NCBI GenBank assembly: GCA_900545245.1
Contig: UQYV01000029.1
Location: 1 to 42,939, forward strand
Source: an uncultured Bacteroidales bacterium
Lineage (GTDB): Bacteria > Bacteroidota > Bacteroidia > Bacteroidales > UBA932
Direction of reading: 5' to 3'
DNA: 42,939 nucleotides
Of this stretch, positions 25,172 through 33,636 are shown one piece after another (position 1 is the first letter of the stretch; the number at the start of each line of letters is the position of its first letter). A program made the position numbers and the translations under genes. The notes under the pieces are model-generated. The model did no database searches, had not been told where the DNA came from, and saw only the letters and a list, made by a program, of their open reading frames with translations.

Positions 25172-25780
25172 TCAAATCATCCCGATTCTGCGGGCAAAAT
25201 CGATTATAAACTCGGCTGTACCATCCACTCCCAACAGAGATGTATCCACGCACAGATCGTATGTCGACGCCACACCCCAGTTCCCGAAAGTGAAGCAATT
25301 GTAGAAACTTTCCCGTTCTTTCTCTTTCTTTTCGATGAAGTCCGCTGCTTCTTCGGCAGGCATCCCGGTCCGTTCCGAGACTCTCTGTGCGCGTACGGAA
25401 AGGGGAGAGGTGAGAAAGACGTCCAGACAACAATCCATGTCGCGTAGAATATAGTCCGCAGCCCTTCCGACAATCACTGCCGAGCCCTTCTCCGCAATGT
25501 TCCGTATTGTATGTGCCTGCATGCTGAATAGGGCGCTGTCATCCGTGAGGTAGGAGCCGCCGCCAAAAAGGCTTGAGGAGAATATCGAAGAGAGAGTGAG
25601 ACACCTCTTTTTCTCGTCCCTGCTCTTGAACAATTCTTCCGTAAATCCGAAGTCCTGAGCAGCCTTGGAGAGCAGTTCGTTGTCATAGACAGGGATTCCG
25701 AGCTTTTCGCCGATCTTGTCCGCCACGTCTTTACCGCCGCTTCCGAATTGTCTTCCGATGTTTATTATTATCTTATTCAT
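25172..25780 (-). CDS. Cytidylate kinase-like family protein
   Basis: P-loop nucleotide kinase of the cytidylate kinase-like family (Pfam Cytidylate_kin2). It begins IIINIGRQFGSGGKDVADKIGEKLGIPVYDNELL, with the P-loop variant GRQFGSGG at 9-16 and the YDxxL motif that follows it. 202 residues. The exact nucleotide substrate is not established for this family. It is the last gene of the nrnA-FKBP-FKBP-MATE operon, 9 bp after the MATE gene. Confidence 0.88.
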   Translation of the reverse strand: MNKIIINIGRQFGSGGKDVADKIGEKLGIPVYDNELLSKAAQDFGFTEELFKSRDEKKRCLTLSSIFSSSLFGGGSYLTDDSALFSMQAHTIRNIAEKGSAVIVGRAADYILRDMDCCLDVFLTSPLSVRAQRVSERTGMPAEEAADFIEKKEKERESFYNCFTFGNWGVASTYDLCVDTSLLGVDGTAEFIIDFARRIGMI

Positions 25781-25789
25781 AACCGCAGT

Positions 25790-27181
25790 TTATTTTACCG
25801 CGCCTCCCAGACCCACCGGGTCGTCGCCGTCGTTCAACTTGGAGAATTTTCTGAAAAGGCTACCGAGCAGAATGGCTGTCAGTATGCTGGCAACCGTGTC
25901 TGAGATCGGAAAGCTCCACCACACTCCGTCGGCCCCGAGCCAAAGTGGCAGTGTGTAGATTGCCGGGACGAGACAGAGCAACTGCCTCGTGAGCGACAGG
26001 AATATGGACTTCTTCACCATCCCGAGACATTGGAAAAGGTTTGTTCCGACCATCTGGAATCCGACTACGGGAAACATTATGTCCATGATTCTGAGGCCAT
26101 GTGACGAAAGGTCAAGCAGTTGCGCGTCGTGTGTGAAGATTGAGCAGGCGAGTCTCGGCATCCCTACACATACAATGAAGCACAATAAGGAGACGATTGT
26201 GGCGAGCCCTGCCGTCTTGAGATAGACCTCCTTGACACGGCTGTACTTTCTTGCCCCGTAATTGTAGCCGGCGATCGGTTGCATCCCCTGGTTCAGTCCC
26301 ATGCAAATCATTACGAACATGAATGTCAGACGGTTGCAGATTCCGTAAGCTCCGATTCCGAGGTCTCCGGCATATTTTCCAAGCTGTTGGTTGATAAAGA
26401 GTGAAACTATGCAGGCAGCGGTGTTCATCAGAAATGGTCCGAAGCCGATTTCAAGCGAATCCTTGGCCACTCTAAGGTCCAAGCGGAGTATCCCCTTATC
26501 GAAATGCACGGTCCTGTCCTTGCGCGTGAAGTGCCAGAGAGCTATTAACATCGCGATGAACTGCGATATGATGGTTGCCCATGCCGCTCCGCGTATGCCC
26601 ATCCCCATCATGAAAATCATAATCGGGTCGAGTGCCGTGTTGAAGAGCACAGTGAAGATAGTCAGGCCCATCGCCATTTTGGGGCTTCCTGTCGCTCTCA
26701 TAGCTCCGTTAAGCCCGAAATAGACATGGGTGATTATGTTTCCGTAGAGAATAATCTGCATGTATTCCCTTGCATAGACTATCGTGTTGTCGCTGGCTCC
26801 GAAGAACATCAGTATCGGGTCGAGGAACGTGAGCGCGACAACCGCAAAGAGAAATCCTATTATTATGTTGAGGGTCACGATATTGCTAAGGACCTTGTTG
26901 GTTCCCTCATAGTTCTTTTGTCCGAGCAGGATGGAGAGAATAGTCGCTCCTCCCACGCCCACGAGCGTTCCGAATGCCGTTGAGAGGTTCATCAGAGGGA
27001 AAGTCACCGCAAGTCCGGAAATTGCAAGCGGTCCCACTCCCTGTCCCACAAAGACACTGTCCACCATGTTGTACAGCGAAGACGCCGTCATCGCGATAAT
27101 GGCCGGAAGAGCGTAGTTCTGTATGAGTTTCCAGATTTTTTCGGTGCCTAATTCAGTCGGTGCGGATTTTGTCTCAGCCAT
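25790..27181 (-). CDS. MATE family efflux transporter
   Basis: Na+ or H+ coupled multidrug/toxin extruder of the inner membrane. 463 residues with about 12 hydrophobic segments. Family signatures include QNYALPAIIAMTASSLYNMVDSVFVG at the N-terminus (first helix pair) and the repeat-related MNTAACIVSLFINQQLG in the second half, then GLNQGMQPIAGYNYGA. Substrate unknown. It lies 11 bp after the upstream FKBP gene. Confidence 0.95.
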   Translation of the reverse strand: MAETKSAPTELGTEKIWKLIQNYALPAIIAMTASSLYNMVDSVFVGQGVGPLAISGLAVTFPLMNLSTAFGTLVGVGGATILSILLGQKNYEGTNKVLSNIVTLNIIIGFLFAVVALTFLDPILMFFGASDNTIVYAREYMQIILYGNIITHVYFGLNGAMRATGSPKMAMGLTIFTVLFNTALDPIMIFMMGMGIRGAAWATIISQFIAMLIALWHFTRKDRTVHFDKGILRLDLRVAKDSLEIGFGPFLMNTAACIVSLFINQQLGKYAGDLGIGAYGICNRLTFMFVMICMGLNQGMQPIAGYNYGARKYSRVKEVYLKTAGLATIVSLLCFIVCVGMPRLACSIFTHDAQLLDLSSHGLRIMDIMFPVVGFQMVGTNLFQCLGMVKKSIFLSLTRQLLCLVPAIYTLPLWLGADGVWWSFPISDTVASILTAILLGSLFRKFSKLNDGDDPVGLGGAVK

Positions 27182-27192
27182 TGATTCTCCTC

Positions 27193-28293
27193 CTATTTCT
27201 TCTCCTTGCCGCTTACGATTTCAATCTCGAAAATAAGCGGTGCATATCCTGGAATCATACTTCCGCTCCCTGAACTTCCATAGCCGAGGTCGGACCAGAA
27301 GATGCCGATGCCCTTGCCCTTGTTCATCTGCCAGAGGGTCTTGCTGAAACCGCTGATGAGCGAGCTGCTGCCCATCTTCAGGTCGCTGAATTTCTCGCCC
27401 CAGCTTACGGACTGTGTCGCGTAGGTTTTTGATGATGACCAGATGTCATTGTCCTTCGCGTTTTTTTCTATTGTGGTGTCGAATGCCTGCCCGTCAAGCC
27501 TCCGTCCCGTGTAGTTGATCTTTACGGTGGTGTCAGTAGGGAAGGTCCTATGTCCCGTGGTATCCGTGACCGGGATGAAATAAAACCCTTTGCAGGCCCC
27601 GATTGTTGCCGTGGTGTCAGGCATCGTCGCAGGTCCTTTGTCAGTCGTAAGTTTTCCCACAACGTTTTCTCTCAGGTATTTCTCTATTGCGTCAACCTGA
27701 TATTTGTTGACGTCCTCTATGATTTCAACGAGCTTTATATTATATATGGTGTTTGATGCGGACGACGAGCTGGCGAGATATGCATCCTCGCTGTCGTTGT
27801 CCTGCGTGCTCATCAGCCATTTGGGCACGAGCACCGTCCTCTCGCCGCCGACTTTCATTCCGGCCACGGCATCGATTATCCCGGCATAGTTTGCTCCACC
27901 TGCAATTGAAATCAGGTGCGGCCCGTAGAAGTTCGGGTCCTCGTATTTTCCGAGCCTTTCAGCCGTTTCCTTTTCCGTGTATGACGAAATGCTTCCGTCA
28001 AGGCTCATGGCCGTATAGCTCACCCTTACGTAATTCCCTTTTTCAGCAAGCCTCTCTCCTGTACCTTCAGTCTCTGAAAGTAGGTAAACGCCGCGTCCTG
28101 TTTTTGGGGGCAGTCCGGTCTCCGGGTCTCTGTTTATCTTTATTCCGTGGGCCTCTTCCAGTTCCGGATGCTCAATCTTGAGCCACGCGGTGAGGTATCT
28201 CACTTCGTTGTCATATTCCCCGCTTTCAGTCGTCTTCGCGCAGCCTCCAAGAAGCAGCGCAGCCAGCATCGTGCAGATTGAGATTCTCTTCAT
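27193..28293 (-). CDS. FKBP-type peptidyl-prolyl isomerase lipoprotein, two-domain
   Basis: Periplasmic or outer-membrane lipoprotein; signal ends at Cys18 (LLLGGC). Two FKBP-like units: about 80-195 (degenerate, NYVRVSYTAMSLDGSI, then GMKVGGERTVLVPKWL) and about 255-363 (VKINYTGRRLDGQAFDTT, GFSKTLWQMNKGKG, IPGYAPLIFEIEIV). The second unit keeps more of the usual FKBP pattern. 366 residues. It resembles the GldI-like isomerases of Bacteroidota in localisation and tandem arrangement, but that equivalence is inference. It lies 14 bp after a second FKBP lipoprotein gene. Confidence 0.88.
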   Translation of the reverse strand: MKRISICTMLAALLLGGCAKTTESGEYDNEVRYLTAWLKIEHPELEEAHGIKINRDPETGLPPKTGRGVYLLSETEGTGERLAEKGNYVRVSYTAMSLDGSISSYTEKETAERLGKYEDPNFYGPHLISIAGGANYAGIIDAVAGMKVGGERTVLVPKWLMSTQDNDSEDAYLASSSSASNTIYNIKLVEIIEDVNKYQVDAIEKYLRENVVGKLTTDKGPATMPDTTATIGACKGFYFIPVTDTTGHRTFPTDTTVKINYTGRRLDGQAFDTTIEKNAKDNDIWSSSKTYATQSVSWGEKFSDLKMGSSSLISGFSKTLWQMNKGKGIGIFWSDLGYGSSGSGSMIPGYAPLIFEIEIVSGKEKK

Positions 28294-28307
28294 ATATGAT
28301 ATATACC

Positions 28308-28874
28308 TTAATTATTTTCAATATTTTCCACCCAAATATGGTAGAGCAGGGCGGAGTTTGCAGGAATTGTGCCAATGGGTTTGGACCCGAATCCGTACTT
28401 TCCTGAAAATATGATGTAGCATTCCTGCCCCTTTTTCACCCCGAACAACCCCATCCTGAGGCCTTCGACGATGTCCGCATTGTCAAGTTTCAACGTCACA
28501 GGATCCGTACTGAGCCCGGACAATGTCGTCCATCCGCAGTCGGCAATCGTCTGTTCGTGGTTTGTGGCGAACAGATTGTTGTTGCTTATGCTGCCGCTGA
28601 AAGTGTAGGCGGCGTAGTGGAATGAGACGGTGCCTGAGGTCGACAGGCTGTCCTCGCCCTCGCCCTCGACAATAACGAGCCTGTTGCTGCCGCCGTTGGG
28701 GTAGGTCCTTATGGCTTTTGAACTGCTCAACTGGCTCTGTATGAACGAGTCAATCCTCTTGTCCTGACTGTCGTAGGTAGTTTGTAGCTGCTGTTTCGAG
28801 CATGATGCGACCATCATTGCCAGCAGAGCCGCGGCAATCCCCGTGAAACGATATATTCCAGAAGTTCCTTTCAT
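28308..28874 (-). CDS. FKBP-type peptidyl-prolyl isomerase lipoprotein, single-domain
   Basis: 188 residues from the ATG at 28874, chosen because it overlaps the nrnA stop as ATGA and gives a lipoprotein signal (LLAMMVASC); a longer frame from 28916 would lie inside nrnA. The FKBP-like domain is at about 70-187: GTVSFHYAAYTFSG, IVEGLRMGLFGVKKGQECYIIFSGKYGFG, IPANSALLYHIWVENI. Translational coupling with nrnA is likely. Assists folding of exported proteins by family analogy. Confidence 0.86.
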   Translation of the reverse strand: MKGTSGIYRFTGIAAALLAMMVASCSKQQLQTTYDSQDKRIDSFIQSQLSSSKAIRTYPNGGSNRLVIVEGEGEDSLSTSGTVSFHYAAYTFSGSISNNNLFATNHEQTIADCGWTTLSGLSTDPVTLKLDNADIVEGLRMGLFGVKKGQECYIIFSGKYGFGSKPIGTIPANSALLYHIWVENIENN

Positions 28875-29932
28875 CGCACATCCTGTTTTTCTGCGCCGAA
28901 GAATTCCTTCACGCATTTTTCTACATATTCTTCCGCTTGTTTCGTTCCGGCGACATCCCTCGGGACCAAAAGCCTCCCTCCCGCAGCCCGCTCGTGTCCG
29001 CCGCCGTTGAAATACAGCCCGGCAAAGCGGTTTGCAGATGTCCCTCGCCTGGAGCGCACCGACACTCTGAACCGCTCCCCGTTGTCTTCCTCCTTTATGA
29101 ACACACTCATCCTCACCGTGTCTATTCCGAGAGGCATGTTCACGAACCCTTCTGTCTCTCCGTCCTTTATGCCGAAACTCCTGATCTCCTCAGCGCTGAT
29201 CACTGCGTAGGCGACTCCTTCCTCCATAATCTTCATCTTCTTGGAGAGGAAATGCCCCATAAAGCGGTAGCGGTTCTCTCTATACCTATTGTAGAGATTT
29301 TCGAGCAGCGCATCCCTGTCCACGCCAGCCTCAATCAGCTTTCCGGCCATCTCCAGCGTTGACGGGTAGGTCGAGTTCGCAAAGTTGTTGCTGTCCGTTG
29401 TCATCCCGAGCATGAGGTCAGTCCCTATCTCTACGCCGAGTCTTTCCGCATGGCCTCCGATTTCCGGCATACTCATGAGCACATTGTAGAGCAGTTCGCA
29501 GGACGATGACACTTCCGTCTCCGAGAATATGAGGTCGTAGAAATCTGTTTCCGGAGATATGTGATGGTCAATCAGCACCTTGCGCCCTTTGAACCCACGA
29601 ATCGCCTCCTCCAGAGAGTCCGTTCTGCCGGGGCTGTTGTAGTCTATGCTTATGAGCGTGTCCGCCCCGTTCAGAGCGGTTTCTGCCTCATCTTTCTTAT
29701 CTATGATGAAGGATTCTGCAACTCCGTCCACGGCGAATGAAAGATTCTCCGGATACGGATCCGGCAGGACTATGCGCACCGTCGCCCCGCGTCCGTTCAG
29801 GTAGCGTGCCAGCGCGAGCGAACTCCCGATGGCGTCACCGTCCGGATGCGCGTGGGTGGAAATCACCGTTTGTGCGGTACTTCCTGCGATCTTGTTGAAT
29901 TCAGCCAGTCCGGCTTCCGACAATTCCTTCAT
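28871..29932 (-). CDS. nrnA: DHH-family phosphoesterase, nanoRNase/pAp phosphatase
   Basis: Degrades short oligoribonucleotides and dephosphorylates 3'-phosphoadenosine 5'-phosphate. Motifs: HAHPDGDAIGS (27-37), IDYN near 96-99, DHH at 122-124 and the DHHA1 motif GGGHERAAGG near the C-terminus. 353 residues. First gene of the five-gene minus-strand operon; divergent from the pilin-like gene at 30050. Confidence 0.93.
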   Translation of the reverse strand: MKELSEAGLAEFNKIAGSTAQTVISTHAHPDGDAIGSSLALARYLNGRGATVRIVLPDPYPENLSFAVDGVAESFIIDKKDEAETALNGADTLISIDYNSPGRTDSLEEAIRGFKGRKVLIDHHISPETDFYDLIFSETEVSSSCELLYNVLMSMPEIGGHAERLGVEIGTDLMLGMTTDSNNFANSTYPSTLEMAGKLIEAGVDRDALLENLYNRYRENRYRFMGHFLSKKMKIMEEGVAYAVISAEEIRSFGIKDGETEGFVNMPLGIDTVRMSVFIKEEDNGERFRVSVRSRRGTSANRFAGLYFNGGGHERAAGGRLLVPRDVAGTKQAEEYVEKCVKEFFGAEKQDVR

Positions 29933-29958
29933 CTGTGTATTTTATTTTTTCCGCCCTG

Positions 29959-29966
29959 CAAAATTA
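29959..29966 (-). promoter_or_regulatory. Bacteroidota -7 element for nrnA
   Basis: TAATTTTG on the minus strand matches TAnnTTTG and lies 27 bp upstream of the nrnA start codon; a -33 element is not evident. Confidence 0.5.
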
Positions 29967-29976
29967 CACAATTAAT

Positions 29977-30008
29977 ATTGCAATTCATAAATCTAATTCA
30001 TAACTTTG
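29977..30008 (+). promoter_or_regulatory. Promoter of the pilin-like/DUF3822/rsmD unit
   Basis: ATTG at 29977-29980, 20-nt spacer, TAACTTTG at 30001-30008, a full -7 match. The gene start is 42 bp downstream. Confidence 0.65.
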
Positions 30009-30049
30009 TCAAGTTTTTGGAAATTTTGATAATTATAAAAGACCACGAT

Positions 30050-30742
30050 ATGAACAAGGCAGTTAAGATTACTTTGACTTACATCCTTCTTCCGCTCCTT
30101 ATCATCTTCCTTGCCGTGATTACGGTGAAGAGCGTCATGGAGCCGGTTGAATTCAACAAAGAGAAGGCGGCGCGTGAAAAGGTTGCCATTCAGCAGCTTA
30201 AGGATATCCGCGATCTCCAGGTGGCTTACAAGAGCGTTAACGGAAAGTTCGTCTCCACTTTCGACTCCCTCCAGACTTTCTACAACACCGGAAAGATGAA
30301 AGTTGTGATGAAGGTCGGTTCAATGGACGACTCCCTTGCTGTGGCCAACACCAAGGCTCTCAAGAAGAAGCATCCGAAGATTACTGCGGCCGAGATGCTT
30401 GAGATTTCAAAGACGGGACAGAGGCTCGTGTTCACGATTGAGAGCGAGGTTCCGGTGAAGGACACCCTTTTCAACAATCGTCCTGACTTCAATGTCGCAA
30501 CAATCGGAACGATTCCGTTCAGCGGAGGAAAGCCTGTCGAAATGGCATGCACGGTGAAGACGGTTTCCGGCGTGCAGGTTCCTCTTTTCGAGGCCGAGAT
30601 GCCATATAAGGCACTTCTTTCAGGGATGGACAACCAGTTGAGAATCAACCTTGACGATGAGCGCATCAAAACAGACCGTTACCCGGGTCTGAAAGTGGGA
30701 AGCATCACTGCACCTAACAACAATGCAGGTAACTGGGAGTAA
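30050..30742 (+). CDS. Membrane-anchored pilin-like protein of unknown function
   Basis: 230 residues from the ATG at 30050; the frame is open further upstream but only this start follows the promoter. One N-terminal hydrophobic helix (about 6-26) is followed by an amphipathic helix and the pattern LKDIRDLQVAYKSVNGKFVSTFDSL, which resembles the start of type II pseudopilins or other single-span periplasmic proteins (helix, then Tyr-containing GKF segment). No canonical prepilin peptidase site is evident. It overlaps the following DUF3822 gene by 20 bp, so the three-gene unit is probably translationally coupled. I do not assign a function. Confidence 0.7.
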   Translation: MNKAVKITLTYILLPLLIIFLAVITVKSVMEPVEFNKEKAAREKVAIQQLKDIRDLQVAYKSVNGKFVSTFDSLQTFYNTGKMKVVMKVGSMDDSLAVANTKALKKKHPKITAAEMLEISKTGQRLVFTIESEVPVKDTLFNNRPDFNVATIGTIPFSGGKPVEMACTVKTVSGVQVPLFEAEMPYKALLSGMDNQLRINLDDERIKTDRYPGLKVGSITAPNNNAGNWE

Positions 30743-31415
30743 CGGGATATTCGTCCAGGTAGCCTTGGACGGATTTTCCATTCAGACAGAATCTGACAAG
30801 GCCAGGCATTCATCCGGTTGGATGGATGCCGGGTCTGTTTTTACTGCACGCGAACTGCAGTGCCGCTATGACGATGTGGAGATATCTCTCTTCACACCCA
30901 AAGTCACTCTTGTCCCTTCGCAGTTCATTATGCCTGGACGTGAACGCGAACTTCTCTCATCCGTCGCAGATGTTGTCGGCTCTGACAAGGTGTATTCTGT
31001 TGACATTCCCGAATTTGCAGCGACGATGATTTGGTCTCCGTCAATGGGTGAAAAGCTCTCGGAAACTCTGCGCGACACCGTTCTTCGTGTGGACGGCAGC
31101 CGGGCTGATATCCTTCCGGAATTGTACTATATGCTGAAATCCCTTTCCGGGATGAGCCAATACAACAAGATTGTGGCCTCGCGTGCCGATTCCAAGCTCT
31201 ATCTTGTCATTGCGGAGGGACGCAGCCTGCGCCTGTGCAATGTTTTCGATGCCGCTGACTTCACGACAGCCGAGTACTGGATTTTCTCTGCGATGAAGAG
31301 TCTTCAGCTCAATCCGGATGTCTCGGAAATCATATTCAGGACGCCGTTGACCGAGGATGAGGAAATATCTCTCTGTAGTTATTTCCGTGCGGTTGAGGTG
31401 GCCTGGCAGCAGTAA
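30723..31415 (+). CDS. DUF3822 family protein
   Basis: 230 residues, no signal peptide or membrane segment. Patterns such as VTLVPSQFIMPGRERELL, LPELYYMLKSLS and YNKIVASRADSKLYLVI match the Bacteroidota-specific DUF3822 family, which is commonly found next to rsmD; the fold is thought to be actin/RNase H-like. Function unknown. It overlaps the upstream gene and ends 23 bp before the rsmD ATG. Confidence 0.82.
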   Translation: MQVTGSNGIFVQVALDGFSIQTESDKARHSSGWMDAGSVFTARELQCRYDDVEISLFTPKVTLVPSQFIMPGRERELLSSVADVVGSDKVYSVDIPEFAATMIWSPSMGEKLSETLRDTVLRVDGSRADILPELYYMLKSLSGMSQYNKIVASRADSKLYLVIAEGRSLRLCNVFDAADFTTAEYWIFSAMKSLQLNPDVSEIIFRTPLTEDEEISLCSYFRAVEVAWQQ

Positions 31416-31438
31416 GGCTTTGTTTGATTATTATTCAG

Positions 31439-31969
31439 ATGAGAATTATCGGAGGAAAACTGAGGGGGCGTTCGATTGAACTGCCCGTTGGATATGCAGC
31501 TCGCCCGACGACAGACTTTGCCAAGGAGGGGCTCTTTAACATCCTTGACAACGAATATGAATTTGACGGGCTCAAGGTGCTTGATCTTTTCGGCGGTGCC
31601 GGCTCAATCTCGTTTGAGTTCGCCTCACGCGGAGCAGGTATGGTCTATACGGTGGAGATGGCTCCTGCGAACGCATCCTTTATACGTTCGCAGGCGGCGA
31701 AGTTCCATCTGGACAATCTCACCGTCGTACGCCACAATGTCTTTGATTTTCTTCCTCTTTGCCGCGAAAAGTTTGACATTATCTTCGCTGATCCGCCATA
31801 CGCCATTGACGGCCTCGACACCATTCCCGACAAAGTCCTGAACAGCGGAATCCTCAATCCTGAATGTTACTTCATTCTTGAGCACCCTGCAGAATATTCA
31901 TTCTCCTCGCACCCGCACTTTGTCAAAGAACGAAAGTACGGCAACGTACATTTCAGCTTCTTTACATAG
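31439..31969 (+). CDS. rsmD: 16S rRNA (guanine(966)-N(2))-methyltransferase
   Basis: Methylates G966 of 16S rRNA during 30S assembly using S-adenosylmethionine. MRIIGGKLRGRSIELP is the family N-terminus and fixes the ATG at 31439; a TTG five codons upstream is ignored. The SAM motif is LDLFGGAGSIS (48-58) and the amino-methylase motif DPPY is at 118-121. 176 residues. Last gene of the plus-strand unit and convergent with fabF, with structured repeat copy A between them. Confidence 0.95.
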   Translation: MRIIGGKLRGRSIELPVGYAARPTTDFAKEGLFNILDNEYEFDGLKVLDLFGGAGSISFEFASRGAGMVYTVEMAPANASFIRSQAAKFHLDNLTVVRHNVFDFLPLCREKFDIIFADPPYAIDGLDTIPDKVLNSGILNPECYFILEHPAEYSFSSHPHFVKERKYGNVHFSFFT

Positions 31970-31974
31970 GATAA

Positions 31975-32128
31975 TCCAACGCGGCAGACCGAATTGCTTG
32001 GAGACGGGGATGCATAAAAGGATGGGATGCAAGGCGGACGGCGAAGTCAAATACCGCAGCAACCTGTCGGTTGTGAGGATTTTGACAAGCCGTCCAACGC
32101 GGCAGGCCGCCTTTTAGGCGCCCCGTCA
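31975..32128 (-). repeat. Structured intergenic repeat, copy A
   Basis: Begins with the fabF stop codon (TGA at 32126-32128, then CGGGGCGC) and runs on the minus strand. Nested stems: GGACGGC 32036-32042 with GCCGTCC 32089-32095; GTCAAA 32046-32051 with TTTGAC 32081-32086; CAACC 32060-32064 with GGTTG 32069-32073 (4-nt loop). A partial second copy of its edge, TCCAACGCGGCAG, lies at about 31976-31988 and in full at about 32094-32106. See copies B and C. Confidence 0.75.
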
Positions 32129-33376
32129 TATCCGTCTTATGGCGATGCAAGCGTTATGCCCCCCAAATCCCAGCGAATCCGAGATTGCGATTGTGAGCGG
32201 GGTCTCCACTGCCGTGTTCGGAGTGTAGTTCAAGTCACATTCCGGATCCGGAGTGTCGAGATGTATGGTCGGAGGCACGATTCCATCTCGTAGCGCCATC
32301 ACTGCGGCGATGGCTTCAAATCCTCCGGCGGCTCCGAGTGGGTGGCCGGTCATGGACTTTGTCGACGATATGTGTGCCCTACGGGCCTCCTCCTCGCCGA
32401 GTGCCAGTTTGAATGCGCGGGTTTCGCACTTGTCGTTCATCTGAGTGCCGGTGCCGTGGGAGTTGATGTAGAGATTGTCCTTTCCCGTCTTGTAGTTTGC
32501 CTCTTGCAGGGCATCTTCTATCGCCCTTGACTGTGTGACCCCGTCAGGATGCGGTGCTGTGATGTGATAGCCATCGCAGGTGTTGCCATAACCGCAGATT
32601 TCTCCCAGAATTTCGGCTCCTCTCGCCTTCGCATGCTCATATTCTTCAAGCACAAGCACTCCGGCACCTTCCGCGAGCACGAATCCGCTTCTGTTGGCGT
32701 TGAACGGTAGGCAGGCATAGTCCGGGTCATCAGAGCCCGTGAGCGCCTTCGCGTTGGCGAATGCTGCCACCGCCATCGGGATGAGGGGGGATTCCGTGCC
32801 GCCGCTTATTATTGCGTCCGCATAGCCGTGCCGGATTGCCCTGTAGGCTTCGCCGAGCGAGTGGGTCGCAGTAGCGCAGGCTGTCACGACGGGTACGCAC
32901 GGGCCGTTGGCATGGTGACGGATGGATATGTTGCCTGAAGCGATGTTAGGAATCATTGTCGGCACATAGAGTGGAGAAATCCAGCGTGGTCCGCTTGTAA
33001 TCATCTTTTCTACTTCTCTGTAGGTCGAAGGGAAGCCACCGATGCCAGACCCGACGTAGACTCCGAGTCTGAATGGGTCTATGTTGTCACCGGAAACGAG
33101 CCCGGACTGATCCATGGCCTGTTTTGCCGCTGCCACGGCGTAGATGGAGAACAGGTCCTGCTTTCTTGTGAATGCCGGTTCAATGCCGAAATCCGCCGGG
33201 TTGAAGTCGGTGATTTCGCCTGCTACAGATGCTGCAAGCCCTTCGGTGTCAAATCTTGTCAGCTTCTTTATTCCGTTTACTCCCTTCTTGAGGTTTTCCC
33301 AATACGTTTCTACATTATTTCCGACCGGGGAGACAATCCCCATTCCAGTCACAACAACTCTCTTGTCCATAATCAT
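32126..33376 (-). CDS. fabF: Beta-ketoacyl-ACP synthase II
   Basis: Condensing enzyme of fatty-acid elongation. Catalytic Cys167 (VTACATATHS), His307 (NSHGTG) and Lys340/His345 (TKSMTGHPLGAAGG). 416 residues, usual length. Two adjacent ATGs (33376 and 33370) are possible starts; neither has a clear ribosome binding site. No acpP lies immediately upstream; instead an IS element sits 137 bp upstream. The stop codon is part of repeat copy A. Confidence 0.96.
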   Translation of the reverse strand: MIMDKRVVVTGMGIVSPVGNNVETYWENLKKGVNGIKKLTRFDTEGLAASVAGEITDFNPADFGIEPAFTRKQDLFSIYAVAAAKQAMDQSGLVSGDNIDPFRLGVYVGSGIGGFPSTYREVEKMITSGPRWISPLYVPTMIPNIASGNISIRHHANGPCVPVVTACATATHSLGEAYRAIRHGYADAIISGGTESPLIPMAVAAFANAKALTGSDDPDYACLPFNANRSGFVLAEGAGVLVLEEYEHAKARGAEILGEICGYGNTCDGYHITAPHPDGVTQSRAIEDALQEANYKTGKDNLYINSHGTGTQMNDKCETRAFKLALGEEEARRAHISSTKSMTGHPLGAAGGFEAIAAVMALRDGIVPPTIHLDTPDPECDLNYTPNTAVETPLTIAISDSLGFGGHNACIAIRRI

Positions 33377-33395
33377 AAATGTTTAAGTCAGTCTG

Positions 33396-33403
33396 CAAAG
33401 ATA
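33396..33403 (-). promoter_or_regulatory. Bacteroidota -7 element for fabF
   Basis: TATCTTTG on the minus strand matches TAnnTTTG, 20 bp upstream of the start codon. No convincing -33 TTTG at 19-21 nt. Confidence 0.5.
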
Positions 33404-33439
33404 CTCAAATTTCGATAGCTTCCTCTTCTGTGGCCCAAA

Positions 33440-33512
33440 TTTGTCAATTTGCCGCAAATTTAATACTTTTGTCCATCCAATGCAGGAGACGATAATATGA
33501 AAAATAACTTAC
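33440..33512 (+). promoter_or_regulatory. Promoter, Shine-Dalgarno and start codon of a gene cut off by the IS
   Basis: TTTG 33440-33443, 20-nt spacer, TACTTTTG 33464-33471: a full consensus promoter. Predicted transcription starts near 33478; AGGAG at 33484-33488 precedes ATG at 33497, giving MKNNL before the IS end. No continuation of a recognisable gene is seen beyond the other IS end. The original gene was probably interrupted and partly deleted. Confidence 0.6.
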
Positions 33513-33560
33513 CCGGGAGTTTGACACTTTAAAATCAAAAAAAAGTTAAAAATATTTGAT

Positions 33561-33586
33561 AGAGTTCGTTCAGAACTCTTTTTTTT
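33561..33586 (+). terminator. Intrinsic terminator inside the IS, upstream of the transposase
   Basis: Perfect 7-bp stem AGAGTTC/GAACTCT with a 5-nt loop, then eight T. Its place ahead of the transposase would stop read-through from outside promoters, a common IS safeguard. Confidence 0.75.
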
Positions 33587-33636
33587 GTCAAATTTAATTT
33601 CTATATTTGTGGTATATATCAGTAAATACCGCAAAT

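Noticed and set aside
31975..32128. Integron attC-like site, because GTCCAAC resembles RYYYAAC
   Set aside because: The matching GTTRRRY box in inverted orientation is absent; the boxes here are direct repeats, and no integron integrase is present.
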